Positions 9,135 to 17,040 of a stretch of DNA of 64,000 nt are shown piece by piece (positions within the stretch are counted from its first letter, which is position 1; every line of letters begins with the position of its first letter). The stretch is from NCBI RefSeq assembly GCF_000235505.1, contig NZ_JH379027.1:372001-436000 (forward strand). Direction: 5' to 3'. The translations under genes and the position numbers were made by a program. The DNA is from Hungatella hathewayi WAL-18680. Lineage in GTDB: Bacteria > Bacillota > Clostridia > Lachnospirales > Lachnospiraceae. Under the pieces are notes generated by a model. That model worked only from the letters and a program-made list of their open reading frames with translations, was not told the DNA's origin and did not search any database.

Positions 9135-9782
9135 TTAAAATAGCAGAGAGTAATACTCCTCAAACGTATTTCTCACGTTGCGGATATGAGTGCGGATGCA
9201 GGATTCCGCCAGGGCGGAGTCTTTTTCTTTGATGGCGTCCACGATGGCCTTGTGCTCCTGGAAGGAGTTATCGCCCCGGCCGGGAATTAAGATGGTCTTG
9301 CTGTTGTATTTCTTCATCTGCTTTTTCAGGCGGACGGTGACATCCACGGCGGTCCAGTTGGGACAGACGTCGTAGATAATGTCGTGGAAACGCTGGTTGC
9401 AGGCGGAGTAGGCCATTAAGTCGGACTGGCGGCGGTGCTCGGCCATCTCTTCCAACAGGCTGTCCAGCTGCTTGATGTGTCTGCTGTCAAAGCAGGGAAC
9501 GGCCAGTCTCACGATGAAACCCTCCAGCTCCTCCCTCAATTCCAGGTATTCCACCACTTCCACCTTGGAATAACTGCGGACCTTGGCACCCTTGTTCTGC
9601 TCGATGGTGACAAAGGCGTCCTTCTCCAGCATCAGAAGCGCTTTCTTGATGGTGTTGCGGCTGACGTTGTATTCGCTTGCCAGCTCAATCTCCGGCAGAC
9701 TCTCCGCGGGAGAGTACAGTCCTTGCTCAATGCGCTTTTTTAAATTCTCATAAACAATAGTCGTTTGGTTTGTTTTTGCCAT
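9135..9782 (-). CDS. GntR family (FCD type) regulator, second of a tandem pair
   Basis: This is a 215-residue paralog of the neighbouring GntR gene, with the same winged helix (EYNVSRNTIKKAL identical) and the same FCD metal-site residues. Differences cluster in the middle of the ligand domain (for example DSRHIKQLDSLLEEMAEHRRQSD against DAKAVKKLEELTAEMAAHKAASN), so the two may bind different ligands at shared operators. It is divergent from the DUF6282/TRAP operon. Its own strong promoter and a palindrome just after the start point lie upstream, which suggests autorepression. Confidence 0.9.
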   Translation of the reverse strand: MAKTNQTTIVYENLKKRIEQGLYSPAESLPEIELASEYNVSRNTIKKALLMLEKDAFVTIEQNKGAKVRSYSKVEVVEYLELREELEGFIVRLAVPCFDSRHIKQLDSLLEEMAEHRRQSDLMAYSACNQRFHDIIYDVCPNWTAVDVTVRLKKQMKKYNSKTILIPGRGDNSFQEHKAIVDAIKEKDSALAESCIRTHIRNVRNTFEEYYSLLF

Positions 9783-9832
9783 ATAAAGATATCCCCAATC
9801 TTCTTGTATCGATAGTTTTCGGATGAGCCAAA

Positions 9833-9843
9833 ATGTTAAACAT
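9833..9843. promoter_or_regulatory. Candidate GntR operator, regulator side
   Basis: ATGTTAAACAT is a palindrome centred about 15 bp downstream of the predicted start point of the second GntR gene. It resembles the FCD/FadR-type half-site pattern GTnnnAC and the palindrome at 10033. Confidence 0.5.
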
Positions 9844-9860
9844 TTTTGATGTACATATTA

Positions 9861-9889
9861 AGTATAGATTGTATAGGGTTCTATGTCAA
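9861..9889 (-). promoter_or_regulatory. Sigma-A promoter for second GntR gene
   Basis: On the minus strand TTGACA, 17 bp and TATACT give a near-consensus promoter about 80 bp before the ATG. Confidence 0.75.
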
Positions 9890-9982
9890 GAAAGGAATCG
9901 TACAATATCTGAGGCTTTTGACCATATTGCATAAAAAAGATTGCAAAATATGTCGAAATTTGACAAATACCGTATTGTGGGA

Positions 9983-10011
9983 TTGACAGAACCAAAGGTT
10001 GATGATAGAAT
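9983..10011 (+). promoter_or_regulatory. Sigma-A promoter for DUF6282/TRAP operon
   Basis: TTGACA, 17 bp and TAGAAT lie about 65 bp upstream of the first structural gene. Confidence 0.8.
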
Positions 10012-10032
10012 CTGAATTACAATAAAACAAAA

Positions 10033-10043
10033 TTGTTGAACAA
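10033..10043. promoter_or_regulatory. Candidate GntR operator, operon side
   Basis: TTGTTGAACAA fits the FCD-subfamily operator pattern TnGTnnnACnA exactly. It lies about 15-25 bp after the predicted start point, where binding would block transcription. Confidence 0.55.
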
Positions 10044-10073
10044 ATTTGATGAACCGAAAAGGAGAAATGAACC

Positions 10074-10967
10074 ATGGATTACAAAGAATTGATAAAAGGT
10101 GCTTATGATTTACATGTACATTCCGCACCGGACGTTCTTCCGAGAAAAATGGACGATATCGAGATGGCCCAGCGGATAAAAGAGAGCGGCATGGCAGGAT
10201 ATGCGATTAAGAGCCATTATTTCTGTACATCAGAGAGGGCAGAGCTGATAAACAAGCTGTATCCGGACTGCGATGCGGTTGGCACCATCACACTCAACAG
10301 CTCCGTGGGCGGCATCAACCCTACGGCCGTGGAGATGGCGGCGAGAAGCGGGGCTAAACTGGTGTGGTTCCCAACCTGTGATTCCGCTCATGAGATTGCC
10401 CACGTGTTCGACGGGAATCCCAACAAGAAACTGCCGTACTGGGCGCAGATTATTATACAGATGAAGGAAGCTGGAATTCAGGCGCCGGTTATTCATATCC
10501 TGGAGGAAGATGGGACGCTGAAGAAACCGGTGATGGATGTGCTTGACATTATCGCCAAGTACGACATGATACTGGCCACCGGACATGTATCCCACGAGGA
10601 GGCATTTGCCCTGGTAAAAGAGGCGAAGAACCGTGGCGTGAAGAAAATCGTTGTCACCCATGTGGATTTCCCGACGACCTACTATACCGTGGAGGAGCAG
10701 AAGCGGTTTGTGGAAATGGGAGCGGTGATGGAACACTGCTACACTACCTGGGCTACCGGCAAGGTGGAGTTTGAGGTGACAAAAGAGATGATTCGTGAGA
10801 TTGGACCGGCCAACTGCATACTGGCAACGGATTTGGGGCAGAAGACAGCCCTTTACCCGGATGAGGGCCTGCTGGAATTTGCAAAACGCCTTTATGATGA
10901 CGGTTTCACAGCGGAGGAAATCCGCACCATGACAGTGGACAATCCAAGAGCATTGCTGGGGAAATAA
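10074..10967 (+). CDS. DUF6282 family metal-dependent hydrolase
   Basis: This 297-residue protein belongs to the amidohydrolase-like DUF6282 group. The metal-ligand pattern is visible: HVH in DLHVHSAPD near residue 15, then HILEEDG, GHVSHEE, THVDFP and ATDLGQ along the barrel. It is the first gene of a six-gene operon with a PIG-L-type deacetylase, a TAXI-TRAP transporter, an RraA-like aldolase and an AEC transporter. The likely role is hydrolysis of an imported amide or lactone. Substrate and product are unknown. Confidence 0.8.
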   Translation: MDYKELIKGAYDLHVHSAPDVLPRKMDDIEMAQRIKESGMAGYAIKSHYFCTSERAELINKLYPDCDAVGTITLNSSVGGINPTAVEMAARSGAKLVWFPTCDSAHEIAHVFDGNPNKKLPYWAQIIIQMKEAGIQAPVIHILEEDGTLKKPVMDVLDIIAKYDMILATGHVSHEEAFALVKEAKNRGVKKIVVTHVDFPTTYYTVEEQKRFVEMGAVMEHCYTTWATGKVEFEVTKEMIREIGPANCILATDLGQKTALYPDEGLLEFAKRLYDDGFTAEEIRTMTVDNPRALLGK

Positions 10968-10995
10968 AAGAGGAGAAAAAAGGAGGATATCAAAC

Positions 10996-11736
10996 ATGAT
11001 TCAGGGAAAGAAAATGCTGGTAGTGAGCGCCCATGCGGCTGACTATGTATGGCGCAGCGGCGGCACCATCGCAAAGTACATCAAGAATGGGGCGGATGTA
11101 CATGTGGTGGTACTCAGTTTCGGTGTGCGGGGAGAGAGCAACGACTTGTGGAAGCAGGAGGGAGCCACCGCGGACAGCGTGAAAGAGGCGAGAAAGAAGG
11201 AGACTATGGAGGCGGCCGCAATCCTTGGCATTCAGGACATTGAATTCTGGGATTTACCGGATTATCCCATGGCGCCTGCATTGACGCCGGAGGTTCAGGA
11301 GCGTCTGATTCGGAAAATCCGTGAGGTGAGACCGGACATTATTCTGACTCATGACAAGAATGGGGAGGACGTATTAAACCCGGACCACAACGCGGTGAGC
11401 CAGTTTGTGTTTGAATGCAGTATCCAGAGCAATTCCAACGGTGTGAGAATCGAGGGGACGCAGACGACCAAGCAGATGCGCCTGTATGGTTTCGAGCCCC
11501 ACCAGACGGAGCTTAGCAAGTTCACGCCGGGCAGTTTTATCGATATCACGGAGGCCTATGAACAGAAGGTGGCGGCTATGAAATGCTTTAAAGCCCAGGG
11601 CCATTTAATCGAATATTATACGGAACGTGCATTTTTGAGAGGCAACCATATCCGGAGAATCTCCGGCAATCAGACTTACAAATATGCGGAGTGCTTTTCC
11701 AATTTCTTCCCGACAGCGGGCGAAGAGCTTTACTAA
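10996..11736 (+). CDS. PIG-L/LmbE family deacetylase
   Basis: This 246-residue protein has the Rossmann-like PIG-L fold of zinc-dependent N-deacetylases. The usual AHPDD motif appears as AHAAD (residues 12-16): the zinc-binding His and the second Asp are kept, and the first Asp, usually the base, is replaced by Ala. The distal zinc His is likely in NPDHNAV near residue 131. The missing residue could mean altered catalysis. The RBS AAAAGGAGG precedes ATG, 28 bp after the DUF6282 gene. It probably acts on a substrate brought in by the TRAP system. Confidence 0.82.
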   Translation: MIQGKKMLVVSAHAADYVWRSGGTIAKYIKNGADVHVVVLSFGVRGESNDLWKQEGATADSVKEARKKETMEAAAILGIQDIEFWDLPDYPMAPALTPEVQERLIRKIREVRPDIILTHDKNGEDVLNPDHNAVSQFVFECSIQSNSNGVRIEGTQTTKQMRLYGFEPHQTELSKFTPGSFIDITEAYEQKVAAMKCFKAQGHLIEYYTERAFLRGNHIRRISGNQTYKYAECFSNFFPTAGEELY

Positions 11737-11777
11737 AACAGAAAAGAGATTATACATATATGAAGGAGAGGGAAATC

Positions 11778-12854
11778 ATGAAAAAACAGATAGCGGCAAT
11801 CGCCATAGGTATGGCAATGGTAACAGGTATGTTGAGCGGCTGCTCCGGCAGCGATCAGGGGCAGACAACGAAGGCGGCGGAGACGACAGCAAAGGCAGCG
11901 GCAGACACGTCAAAGGCAGAGGGGACAGATACGGCAGACACGGAGGCAGCAGGCGTGGACGCTTACAGCGTAGGCGGAAACTTGACACTGGGAACCGCTT
12001 CCTCCACGGGAACCTTCTATTATGTAGGCGCGGCAATTGGCAACGCGGTATCCAACGCGGGCAAACTCAACGTGCTGGTTCAGTCTACCAACGGCTCTAA
12101 TGAGAACGTGGCCATGTGCCAGACCGGCGACATCGATATCGGTATGGGCAACTGCGATTCCCTGTATGCGGCTCACAACGGGGAAATGTCTTACAAGGAT
12201 GCAGGCGCGCAGGATATTCTGGAGGTTGCATCTTTATACAACTCCCAGCTTCATGTGTTTGTCAATGAGAAGAGCGGTATCACCGACATTTCCCAGTTAA
12301 AGGGCAAAAAGGTGTGTGTCGGCTCTCAGGGGACAAGCTATCTGTTTATCAATGAGGCATTGATGGCGGCCTACGGCATTTCCATCGATGATATTGAGCC
12401 TTTCTATATGGATTATGCGGAGTCCGCGCAGGCTCTGGCGGACGGTGATATTGACGCGGCATTCCAGACCGGCGGATATCCCATCGCGGGAATCCAGCAG
12501 TCGGCGGCGACAACCAGCTTCCGTATGCTTCCGGTAGATGACGCGCTGATGGACAACATTATCAAAGAATATCCATTTATCATCAAGACCACGATTCCGG
12601 CCGGTATCTATGAGAACCAGGCCAACACGGAAGAGGTGGAGACTCTTGGCTACCAGACCTGCCTGTTCGCATCCTCCAAGGCGGACGAGGACCAGATTTA
12701 TGCATTTGTAAAACTGATGATGGAGACGTTAGATACCTACAAGGATACCAACGATGCCACACGCCAGATTTCAAAAGAGACGATTGCGACTCCCTACATT
12801 CCGTTCCATCCGGGAGCAGAGCGTTATTACAGAGAGGCTGGAATTCTGAAATAA
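11778..12854 (+). CDS. TAXI family TRAP transporter solute-binding lipoprotein
   Basis: This 358-residue protein is the extracellular receptor of a tripartite (TRAP) transporter. The start at 11778 is chosen because it follows AAGGAGAGGG and gives a lipoprotein signal with lipobox LSGC (Cys at residue 21); an in-frame upstream extension to 11691 has neither. A Thr/Ala-rich linker leads into the TAXI fold (LGTASSTGTFYYVGAAI, VQSTNGSNENV). TAXI proteins bind glutamate, aromatic acids or other organic anions; the ligand here is not deducible. Confidence 0.92.
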   Translation: MKKQIAAIAIGMAMVTGMLSGCSGSDQGQTTKAAETTAKAAADTSKAEGTDTADTEAAGVDAYSVGGNLTLGTASSTGTFYYVGAAIGNAVSNAGKLNVLVQSTNGSNENVAMCQTGDIDIGMGNCDSLYAAHNGEMSYKDAGAQDILEVASLYNSQLHVFVNEKSGITDISQLKGKKVCVGSQGTSYLFINEALMAAYGISIDDIEPFYMDYAESAQALADGDIDAAFQTGGYPIAGIQQSAATTSFRMLPVDDALMDNIIKEYPFIIKTTIPAGIYENQANTEEVETLGYQTCLFASSKADEDQIYAFVKLMMETLDTYKDTNDATRQISKETIATPYIPFHPGAERYYREAGILK

Positions 12855-12918
12855 GAAAAGACATGACAGAGTAATCCGGGTGCCGGTGGGAAAGCCGGTA
12901 CCCAGGGAGGAGGAATGA

Positions 12919-14850
12919 TTGGTGAGCGAAAAAGAACAGACTTCCCAGGTGGTGGAGGCCGGCAAACCGGAATCAAAGTTTAACCAGGTGTTTCAGGGAC
13001 TTGCGGTGTTGGACGCGGTGGTACTGTGTATCTTTCATCTGCTGGCGGCGTCCCCGTTTCTGACCTTGAACAATACGGAGCAGGCGGTGATTCATGGAGC
13101 GCTGGTGGTGACATTTTTTCTGCTGGTGCGTCATCTGAAATTCAAGGGAGGCAAGCTGATTGATATCGGTTTGATTGTGATAACGATTATGGCGGCCTAT
13201 CAGGTCATTGCCATGCGGAATTCGAATTCGGCGTCGGCGGTGCTTTACAGCCAGTTCCAGCAGACGATATCCATTATTTTTGTGATTGTGGCGTTGTTTG
13301 TGGGGTACCGGGCTTTGGGGAAGATTCTTCCCACGCTGTGCGTGCTGTTTCTGGCTTACACCCTGCTGGGGCGTTATCTGCCGGGAGCATGGGCCACGGC
13401 ACGTGTTACTGTGACACGTATGAGTACTTATCTGATGGTCAGCAGCGAGGGCCTTTTTGGAAATGCACTCAGCACGGCTGCAAACTTTATCTTTTTGTTT
13501 GTTATCTTCGGCTCTGTACTGAGTTTTATCGGGGCGGGCGAATTCTTTGTGAAGATTGCATTTGCCGCCTTCGGTAAAGTGTGCGGAGGGCCGGCCCAGG
13601 CGGCTGTCTATTCCAGTATGCTGATGGGGATGGTAAATGGTTCCGGTGCGGCTAACGTGGTGACAACAGGTACCTTTACCATTCCGCTGATGAAGCAGAC
13701 GGGCTTTGACAAGGATACGGCGGGGGCCATCGAGGCGGTGGCGTCCAACGGCGGCCAGATTATGCCGCCGGTAATGGGGGCGGTTGCCTTCCTGATGGCG
13801 GATGCAACCAGTCTGCCTTACACAGTGATTTGCCTTGCGGCTTTGCTGCCGGCGGTTCTTTACTACATCACTCTTTCGACCTCCATCGCGGCGTATTCCC
13901 ATCGGAATAAGATTCCGGTGCGGGAGCCGGACCCCAATGCGGAGACCACGCGGCAGATATTTAAATCCGGATGGTTTTATTTCCTGCCGATTGGCGTGCT
14001 GGTGGGGCTTATGGTGAAGGGCTTCAGCACGCAGAGAGCGGCGCTGATTACCATTATTCTGTGTCTGGTTATCGGATTGTTGACAGACAGAAAGAAATTT
14101 ACGGCGAAGAATCTGATTGATTTATGCGTGCAGTCGGCGAAGTCGATTATGGCGGTGTCCATCGCGTGTATGATTGCAGGCGTGATTGTGGGCAGTATCA
14201 ACATCACCGGGCTGGGGCTGAAGATAAGCGGACTGATTACGGCGGCGGCCGGCGGAAGAATTTTCATCATGGGAATTCTGACCGCGATTGTGTGTATCGT
14301 GCTTGGTATGGGGCTTCCCACATCGGCATGCTATATTGTGCTGGCGGTTTTGGTAGCTCCGGCGATGATTGACCTTGGCGTGGCGACGATTTCCGCCCAT
14401 ATGTTTGTGCTTTACTACGGCGTGGTTGCGGCGATTACGCCTCCGGTGGCGCTGGCCGTGTTTGCGGCGGTGGGTATCTCGGGAGGAGATATGTGGAAGA
14501 CTGGGTTCCAGGCCATGAAGATGGCGATATCCGGGTTTGTGATTCCGTTTATCTTCCTGTATAATACGGATTTGCTGATGTTTAACTCGGCGGCAGGCAC
14601 CTTTGGATTTACGCCGATGGTGGCGCTCAGCTTTGTGACGGCGGCGCTTGGATGTATGATTATGGCGCTGGCGCTGTTTGGATGGTTCTTCCGGGACTTT
14701 AACCGGATAGAGCGGGTGATTCTGCTGGTGTGCGCGGTGTTCCTGATGTTGAACGAGCCGTTGATTTTGAACGGTGTCGGTTTTGTGATTGCCATGGTGG
14801 TACTGTTTGGTGCAAAGGCCACGGCGAAGAAGAAGGAGGTAGTGGTATGA
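12919..14850 (+). CDS. TRAP transporter fused permease (DctQM type)
   Basis: This 643-residue membrane protein joins the small (Q) and large (M) TRAP subunits. The first 150 residues carry about four hydrophobic helices, and the rest is the DctM-like part with many transmembrane segments and the NGSGAANVVTTGTFTIPLMK signature. TTG at 12919 and GTG at 12922 are both possible starts; AGGGAGGAGGAA lies just upstream. It pairs with the TAXI receptor for ion-driven uptake across the cytoplasmic membrane. Its stop overlaps the next start in ATGA. Confidence 0.92.
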   Translation: MVSEKEQTSQVVEAGKPESKFNQVFQGLAVLDAVVLCIFHLLAASPFLTLNNTEQAVIHGALVVTFFLLVRHLKFKGGKLIDIGLIVITIMAAYQVIAMRNSNSASAVLYSQFQQTISIIFVIVALFVGYRALGKILPTLCVLFLAYTLLGRYLPGAWATARVTVTRMSTYLMVSSEGLFGNALSTAANFIFLFVIFGSVLSFIGAGEFFVKIAFAAFGKVCGGPAQAAVYSSMLMGMVNGSGAANVVTTGTFTIPLMKQTGFDKDTAGAIEAVASNGGQIMPPVMGAVAFLMADATSLPYTVICLAALLPAVLYYITLSTSIAAYSHRNKIPVREPDPNAETTRQIFKSGWFYFLPIGVLVGLMVKGFSTQRAALITIILCLVIGLLTDRKKFTAKNLIDLCVQSAKSIMAVSIACMIAGVIVGSINITGLGLKISGLITAAAGGRIFIMGILTAIVCIVLGMGLPTSACYIVLAVLVAPAMIDLGVATISAHMFVLYYGVVAAITPPVALAVFAAVGISGGDMWKTGFQAMKMAISGFVIPFIFLYNTDLLMFNSAAGTFGFTPMVALSFVTAALGCMIMALALFGWFFRDFNRIERVILLVCAVFLMLNEPLILNGVGFVIAMVVLFGAKATAKKKEVVV

Positions 14851-15548
14851 GAAACCAGTGTGCTCCGCTGCTTCCGGCGGATGTGATTGCCAGGGCGGAA
14901 CGGTTAAATGTTCCGCTTCTGCTGGACGGATTAAAGGCGGCGAAGATTGAGATTCCGGGCGGCGGATGTATGGCGATGGAGATTATGCCGGTAGAGCGCG
15001 GGATGAAGGTGGTCGGGACGGCCATGACGGTTGAGACGGACAATGGAGATAATTTCCCGATTCATGTGGCCAGTTACAGTGTGAAGGAAGATGGCTATGT
15101 GATGGTGATTGACGGGAAAGGGTACGCGGGCCGGGCGTATTTTGGAGATTTGATCATGGGAGCCTGCCAGGCGGCTGGGTTCAAGGGCATGGTTATCGAC
15201 GGCTGCACCAGAGACCGTGACGGCAATGTGGAGCTTGGGTTCCCGGTGTACAGCCGGGGATTTATGCCGAGAGGGCCGATTAAGAAGGACGAGGGAAATA
15301 TCAACACGCCGATTATGTGCGGCGGCGTGAAGGTGGAGCCGGGCGACCTGGTGGTTGGCGATTCGGACGGCGTGTGCGTGATTCCCAGGGAGCATATCGA
15401 GACAGTTCTTTCAGAGGCGGAGAAGAAGCTGGCCTATGAGGAGAACCGGGAGAAGACGATTGCGGCTTACCGGAAGGCGAAAGCGGAGGGAAGGGAACTT
15501 CCACAGCTGGCGCCCCAGTGGGTGCTGGACATGCTTCAGGCTGAGTAG
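14847..15548 (+). CDS. RraA-like aldolase/decarboxylase family protein
   Basis: This 233-residue protein is of the RraA/4-hydroxy-4-methyl-2-oxoglutarate (HMG/CHA) aldolase family, which cleaves oxo-acid aldols or decarboxylates oxaloacetate. GACQAAG, GMVIDGCTRD (substrate-binding Arg-Asp pair) and GDSDGVCVIP are the family blocks. The start at 14847 follows AGAAGGAGG and overlaps the permease stop by 4 bp. The context of TRAP permease, hydrolase and deacetylase favours a catabolic role over the RNase-E-inhibitor role of E. coli RraA. Confidence 0.85.
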   Translation: MRNQCAPLLPADVIARAERLNVPLLLDGLKAAKIEIPGGGCMAMEIMPVERGMKVVGTAMTVETDNGDNFPIHVASYSVKEDGYVMVIDGKGYAGRAYFGDLIMGACQAAGFKGMVIDGCTRDRDGNVELGFPVYSRGFMPRGPIKKDEGNINTPIMCGGVKVEPGDLVVGDSDGVCVIPREHIETVLSEAEKKLAYEENREKTIAAYRKAKAEGRELPQLAPQWVLDMLQAE

Positions 15549-15556
15549 GCTGGCCT

Positions 15557-16495
15557 ATGGAGAGTTTCCAGCTGTCATTTGGAATTGTGATGCCAATGTT
15601 TTTGACACTGGCGGCGGGATGGTGCCTGAGGCATTTTCAGGTGCTGCAGGCTTCGGGATTCGATGCCATCAACACGCTGTGTTTCAAGGTGCTGCTGCCG
15701 GTGTCCCTCTTCTGTAATATTTACGGGGGAGGGGATTTGAGGCTGCTGGATGGGCGGATGCTTGTCTGGGCGCTGGTCTGCCAGGTTCTCATCCTGTTGC
15801 TGCTGTTTCTGACAGTTCCCAGGATTTTTGAGAAGAATCCGGTGCGGGCCAGTATCATCCAGGCGTGCTTCCGCTCGAATTTTATCACGTTCGGGATGGT
15901 GATTGCCGGGGAACTGGGCTCGCCGGACGAACTGATGGTGGTCTCGGTTCTGGCGGGAGTGCTGATTCCGCTTTATAATATTGGCGGTGTGGGGATATTG
16001 GAGTATTACCGGGGCGGGAAACTGGAACCGGGGAGAATGGCGAAGCAGGTGGGCAGCAACCCGTTTGTGATCAGCTGTATGATATCGCTGGTATTGGTAG
16101 TGCTTAAGATCAAGTTGCCGGTGTGTGTGGAGACGGCGTTGGGAAACGTGGCGTCCTGCGCGAATCCCATGTCGTTTTTGGCGCTGGGCGGGTGTTTGAA
16201 TTTGATGTCGGTCGGCGGTTATAAGAAGGAGATTCTGACCGGCGTGGGATACCGGCTGGTGTTCCAGCCGGCGGTGTTTCTGGGGCTGTCCTATCTGCTG
16301 GGATTCAGAGGAACAGAGTTCCTGGCGCTGGTGGCCATGCTGATTTCACCGACAGCGGTGGCGACGTATAACATGGCCCGGAGCATGGACGCCGACGGGG
16401 AACTGGCGGGGCACCTGGTGGTGTTCCAGTCGCTGGGGTCTATGGTGACGATATTTTTGTGGATTTTTTTGTTGAGTGGGTTGGGAGTGTTGTGA
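15557..16495 (+). CDS. AEC family transporter (auxin efflux carrier-like)
   Basis: This 312-residue protein has about ten hydrophobic segments and the AEC-family layout, including FRSNFITFGMVIAGELG at the start of the second half. Bacterial members move malate, malonate and other organic anions. It starts 9 bp after the RraA-like gene and is the last gene of the catabolic operon, so it may export a product or import a second substrate. Confidence 0.85.
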   Translation: MESFQLSFGIVMPMFLTLAAGWCLRHFQVLQASGFDAINTLCFKVLLPVSLFCNIYGGGDLRLLDGRMLVWALVCQVLILLLLFLTVPRIFEKNPVRASIIQACFRSNFITFGMVIAGELGSPDELMVVSVLAGVLIPLYNIGGVGILEYYRGGKLEPGRMAKQVGSNPFVISCMISLVLVVLKIKLPVCVETALGNVASCANPMSFLALGGCLNLMSVGGYKKEILTGVGYRLVFQPAVFLGLSYLLGFRGTEFLALVAMLISPTAVATYNMARSMDADGELAGHLVVFQSLGSMVTIFLWIFLLSGLGVL

Positions 16496-16608
16496 GAGGA
16501 AGAAGAAGGTGGAGAAAAGCGGGTGGGGCGTTGGGGCGGTAAAACGCCTCGCCCCGAGCCTGCTCCGGCTTTGGAGTAAATCTAAATTTAGAAATTCGGG
16601 AAAAATGG

Positions 16609-16637
16609 TTGACAAGAAAGGAGATTTATTATAAAAT
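16609..16637 (+). promoter_or_regulatory. Sigma-A promoter for tRNA-Phe
   Basis: TTGACA, 17 bp and TAAAAT end about 38 bp before the tRNA. Confidence 0.8.
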
Positions 16638-16675
16638 CGATGAGTCTGAAATTGCTGTGAGTCGATGGAGGATAG

Positions 16676-16748
<73 letters not shown>

Positions 16749-16784
16749 TGAGAGTGTAAGGTTATCTGGGGCTGAGACCGAGGT

Positions 16785-16875
16785 ATTGTGGAACTTCGTT
16801 CCACAATCGCCGTTTGCAACGGCGATTCAGCCAACCAGCCAAAAAGCCACTTATGTAAGCGAGCTTACAACGTGG
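16785..16875. repeat. Cluster of three hairpins between tRNA genes
   Basis: Three successive inverted repeats are visible: ATTGTGGAAC/GTTCCACAAT, ATCGCCGTT/AACGGCGAT, and a nested CCAC-GTAAGC/GCTTAC-GTGG. None has a T tract, so this is more like a folded processing or repeat element than a terminator. Confidence 0.6.
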
Positions 16876-16913
16876 ATTTTTGCCAGTTTGTCTGTACCTC
16901 TCATTGGTTATTC

Positions 16914-16984
16914 GCGGGTGTAGTTCAATGGTAGAACACTAGCCTTCCAAGCTAGATACGTGGGTTCGATTCCCATCACCCGCT
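16914..16984 (+). tRNA. tRNA-Gly (TCC)
   Basis: The acceptor stem is GCGGGTG/CACCCGC. The anticodon stem CTAGC/GCTAG encloses CTTCCAA, giving anticodon TCC. It is 71 nt long with no encoded CCA. Confidence 0.97.
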
Positions 16985-16996
16985 TTTTTGATACCC

Positions 16997-17040
16997 AAAA
17001 GTGTGGTGGCAGAGCTTAACGCTCTGCCACCGCACTTTTT
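16997..17040. terminator. Bidirectional terminator, tRNA-Gly / flavin reductase
   Basis: A long stem (GTGTGGTGGCAGAGC against GCTCTGCCACCGCAC) has A and T runs outside. It ends the tRNA transcript and also holds the last codons of the convergent flavin reductase gene. Confidence 0.85.
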
